This document shows positions 43,760 through 46,437 of a stretch of DNA of 46,437 bases, piece after piece (position 1 is the stretch's first letter; every line of letters starts with the position of its first letter). Location: contig JANTQF010000283.1 of the NCBI GenBank assembly GCA_032988165.1, forward strand, positions 1-46,437. Direction: 5' to 3'. The position numbers and the translations under genes were made by a program. Source of the DNA: Emmonsiellopsis sp. PD_33 (lineage: Eukaryota; Ascomycota; Eurotiomycetes; Onygenales; Ajellomycetaceae). The notes under the pieces are model-generated. The model saw only the letters and a program-made list of their open reading frames with translations, did not search any database and was not told the DNA's origin.

Positions 43760-44150
43760 ATGAAGGAGTACTTGCAACATCCCAAGACCAAGCACACCAG
43801 GGAGATCAGGCACATAAAGACTGGCAATGAGGCCATTATGGAGAAAGCCCAAGAGGCTGATTGCAAGGCATGCTTTAATGTAATAAAGTGTCTGCAGGGA
43901 TCAGTTAAATGGTAATGAGCTTTTGTAACAGTCCTGGCAGTAAAGATGCTGATACTAAGCACAGGGAAATAGCATTACTGGCTGATCAATCTGCCATGGA
44001 GAAGATAGAGGCTGAGTGTGTTGCCCAGAAGTGTTTTGACCAAGGGAAGTCCTTGGAATATCATCAGGCCCAAATTGTGAAGAAGTGCACACTTGAGGAG
44101 GAGGCAGAGGAAGAGGAGATTATACAGTAACTACATACATTGCAATCTGG
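43760..44150 (+). CDS. Unknown protein, divergent partner of the H3-like gene (5' part)
   Basis: ATG at 43760 begins exon 1 (43760-43911). A 53-nt GT-AG intron (43912-43964) with a branch-like GATACTAAGC joins in phase to exon 2, which reads IALLADQSAMEKIEAECVAQ and a run of Glu (EEEAEEEEIIQ) to a TAA at 44130. Two similar segments suggest an internal repeat: TKHTREIRHIKTGNEAIMEK, then after it KACFNVIKC, against SAMEKIEAECVAQKCF. The product would be helical, charged and Cys-containing. I recognise no family. Exon 2 may splice on (GTAACT at 44129) to the 44213-44547 exon, but the phase does not fit cleanly. The gene shares a promoter region with the H3-like gene. Confidence 0.5.
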
Positions 44151-44212
44151 GACCAGTCCTAAAAAGAGAAGAGTTAGTTACTTCAACTTGCAATCATAAT
44201 TATTGATTAATA

Positions 44213-44547
44213 CTGACTGTCAATAGATTGGTATCCCCCCTCCCTCCAATGATAAGATCATCAACATGGCCCTCCAATATTTCTATGCCCAGATACAGGT
44301 GTCATTGGCCTCCCATGATGCAAAGATTCTCAAGCATGGAAAAGTGATGCTCATGGCTGCTGATGCTAGTGAGGAAGCAGCTGCAAAGAAATTAGATGAG
44401 TTCTGGGAGACTTTAGATAAGGAAGATAGGGGGCCATTGGAAGTAATTCCTCAGCTGGAAGAGGTATCAGAGGGTGATTTTGAGGTGGAGGGAGAGGTGT
44501 TGAGTGATGAGGGTGAGGAGTTAGAGTGGGAGGATTATTCAGAGTAG
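44213..44547 (+). CDS. Unknown acidic protein or 3' exon of the preceding gene
   Basis: An open frame follows a fungal-type acceptor (branch-like TACTGAC, then TCAATAG). It reads IGIPPPSNDKIINMALQYF and KVMLMAADASEEAAAKKLDE, then a very acidic end (EGEVLSDEGEELEWEDYSE). Taken alone it would begin at ATG 44266 (93 aa). A helix-rich body with an acidic tail echoes the acidic tail of the divergent H3-like protein; acidic tails are common in histone-binding proteins, so a partner role is possible but unproven. No domain is recognised. Confidence 0.5.
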
Positions 44548-44980
44548 GGTGATGCAGAGTTTTTATGTGAAATGGGAGCTTGTAGAGTCTATTCAGTAGG
44601 AATTAGTATTAGATAGGGAAAGTTTGGTATAGAATGGAGTTCATTTACATTCTAAGAATTTCAGTAATGGGATTTGGTAACAGGCCTCTCATGGATTTTC
44701 ACCAATAGCATCATGGCCATAATCTTCATCAATTGGTCAATGTCCTGGATCATTGAGAAGTGCAAAAGCTATGTCTGTGTGATTTGATGTCCCCATACTG
44801 GGGTGGCATCTTCCTGGTTTGAAGAGAATTGTAATTATTGACTTATAATATTTTTTCTATTAGCTGCAAAAGCATTGTCAATTTATTAACTGGATATTAG
44901 ATTAGATTTTCAGTAGTATAGATGTTTTCAGTAATACCTGCATTCCCCAGCTGTCTTCCTTTCTGCCTTCCCACTGTTGA
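44548..44980. other. Spacer downstream of the divergent pair
   Basis: This stretch is AT-rich and shows no open frame of note and no repeat match. It would hold the 3' UTR of the plus-strand gene. Confidence 0.4.
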
Positions 44981-45385
44981 TATGCATGGTGTACACATAG
45001 TCTGCCACCAAATCTATATATATTTCCCTGGGCACATAGCCATGCCGCATGTGGTGCATGCATAGTTGGCAATCAATTATATGTATATTTTTCTTCATAG
45101 GCATATAGCTGTGCCGCATCTACCACTCCTGGCATGGGTGGTGCACACATAGTTGGCAACCAATTATATATATATTTTTCTCTGCAGGCATATAGCTGTG
45201 CCATGTCTACCACTTCTGGCATGGGTGGTGCACACATAGTTGACAACCAATTATATATATATTTTTCCCTGCAGGCATATAGCTGTGCTGCGCCTATGAC
45301 TCCTGGCATGGGTGGTGTGTGCATAGTTGGTAACTAAATATATATATATTTTCTTCACAGGCACATAGTGTTGCCATGTCCACCA
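44981..45385. repeat. 87-bp minisatellite
   Basis: About 4.5 units share GGTGGTGCACACATAGTTGG, a TATATATATATTTTTC run and GCAGGCATATAGCTGTGCC. The phrase GGTGGTGCACACATAG recurs at about 45135, 45222 and (as GGTGGTGTGTGCATAG) 45309. Because 87 is 29 codons, frames stay open on both strands (45073-45324 minus, 45134-45337 plus) and give a 29-aa repeat (LYACREKYIYNWLPTMCAPP). CpGs survive in a few units (TGCCGCAT). Confidence 0.88.
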
Positions 45386-46437
45386 CATTAACATATATAT
45401 TCCATACCTCCTTCCTCCTCCTCCTACTCAGCTATGATCCATTGCCAGAGCTTTCATCAAACTTGAAAAAAGATACAATGAATTTGCTGTGCAATAGTCT
45501 TGATACAAGCTACCTTCTAGGACCTTCTCCATGGAATGCATTGGATGCATTTTCACCATACATTACTCATCAGGTTATTATCATGAGAGGACTGTTACAC
45601 TATCCTGTTACCCATAGGGGAATATCATCTCTATGCATGAAGGAGCATCCCCCACAGACAATTTAACCTACATCCTGCAACATGGAACACATAATTCCAG
45701 TTTATCCACCACATAGCCCTACATATAATTATATTGCATGTGCAACTTTTCATCCATTTTCAAAGATGTAATCCCCTCTGGTTTATGTATGACACTCTAT
45801 TCATTTTTTACACAAAAAAATTTAGTTAGTGCATAATGATCAGGCAGCTTTATTTGATAATCAAGATGCATGGAATCTATCTTAAAGATACAAGATAAAG
45901 TTATATATCCTACTTATACTCTCCTATACATTTCTGCATATACACATGATTGATGATATTATGCACATACTTATTCCTCATATCAAGGTTACCTTCTATC
46001 CTAAATAATTGTGTGTAGGGGCTTTCAATCCATGTTGATCCCTTGGATTTAAACACAGTGGATTACCCAGCTAAAGCATATGATGCTTTGATTAATAATT
46101 GCCAGGGAATACACCATCTATCAGCATACCAGCTAAAGGGGATTAGGAGAATTATCATATAGAGCAGCAGAACACTGATGGAATAAATTTGATACATGAA
46201 GTCTGAATAAATACCAAAGAAAGTTGGTTAGAGATAAAGGAGGTGCCCAGTCCATCTGAAGATGGGTACTGCAAGCCATTTCTAAAGGTAGTATGGCTGA
46301 GTAGAATCCTATGAATAGACTGGCCGCTGGGACCAGGTAAATATATATATACTTACCTGGTCACTCATTTTTCATTAATAGTTAGTCCCATTTCATACAT
46401 GTTTTATTACTTTTCCTGCATGGTCCCATTTGGTCCC
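45386..46437. other. AT-rich DNA, no assigned gene
   Basis: No domain or RNA was recognised. A 22-bp stretch at about 45587-45608 (ACTGTTACACTATCCTGTTA) nearly repeats intron 3 of the H3-like gene. The end of the window has GGTCCCATTTGGTCCC. Confidence 0.4.
46331..46362. repeat. Perfect 32-bp inverted repeat
   Basis: GACCAGGTAA at 46331-46340 is the reverse complement of TTACCTGGTC at 46353-46362, with a TATATATATA centre. It could form a hairpin or cruciform. Nearby copies of GGTCCCA suggest it marks the edge of an unidentified repeat. Confidence 0.8.

Noticed and set aside
44981..45385. Possible CRISPR array
   Set aside because: The 87-bp units are contiguous without unique spacers, and the genome is eukaryotic.

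Overview
The window is the end of a fungal chromosome. It opens with about 21 copies of CTAACC/TTAGGG telomere repeat. The rRNA-like sequences (18S, ITS1, 5.8S, ITS2, 28S) point to Pezizomycotina, and the ITS/5.8S wording is most like Eurotiales. I cannot name a species. The dominant signal everywhere is loss of CpG by C-to-T and G-to-A transitions, with some other C:G-to-T:A change. This is what a repeat-induced point mutation (RIP)-like process, or methylation plus deamination, would leave. I see no housekeeping gene with an undisturbed reading frame.

Layout. 1-127 telomere. 128-714 a 5'-ETS-like spacer. 715-6812 one complete rDNA unit, transcribed away from the telomere and decayed at universally conserved sites, with a group I intron fossil in 28S (5825-6259). 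6813-10250 rDNA intergenic spacer (IGS) with iterated TTAAC...GTTAA elements, a strikingly CpG-rich block (about 7066-8560) and C-rich minisatellites. 10794-11369 an intact 191-aa His-Cys box (I-PpoI-type) homing endonuclease. 11560-16110 a degenerate inverted copy of the IGS repeats, broken up by nested solo LTRs. 16349-21096 a complete LTR element with only Gag and protease recognisable. 21245-24125 an LTR relic, a SNF2 helicase fragment and a Ty3/Gypsy RT-RNaseH-integrase relic. 24125-29900 AT-rich DNA with a CpG-bearing insert, an unrecognised decayed gene, tandem tRNA-like repeats, a small TA-flanked MITE and a 689-bp solo LTR. 29898-34122 a large SNF2/RAD5-like helicase pseudogene split inside motif VI by a hAT-like MITE. 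34123-37547 (up to about 38870) a LINE lacking its reverse transcriptase core. 38870-41910 a Ty3/Gypsy pol relic on the minus strand.

The last 4.5 kb is different. A divergent gene pair (42313-43418 minus; 43760-44547 plus) has fungal-type short introns and reading frames that are nearly open. The minus-strand member encodes a small Cys/His segment, then a divergent histone H3-like fold with an insertion, then a long acidic tail. I consider it the most unusual gene here. An 87-bp minisatellite and a perfect hairpin lie beyond it.

The window therefore reads as a telomere-capped rDNA end that became a graveyard of mobile elements under CpG-directed mutation, with two less decayed islands: the homing endonuclease and the H3-like pair.
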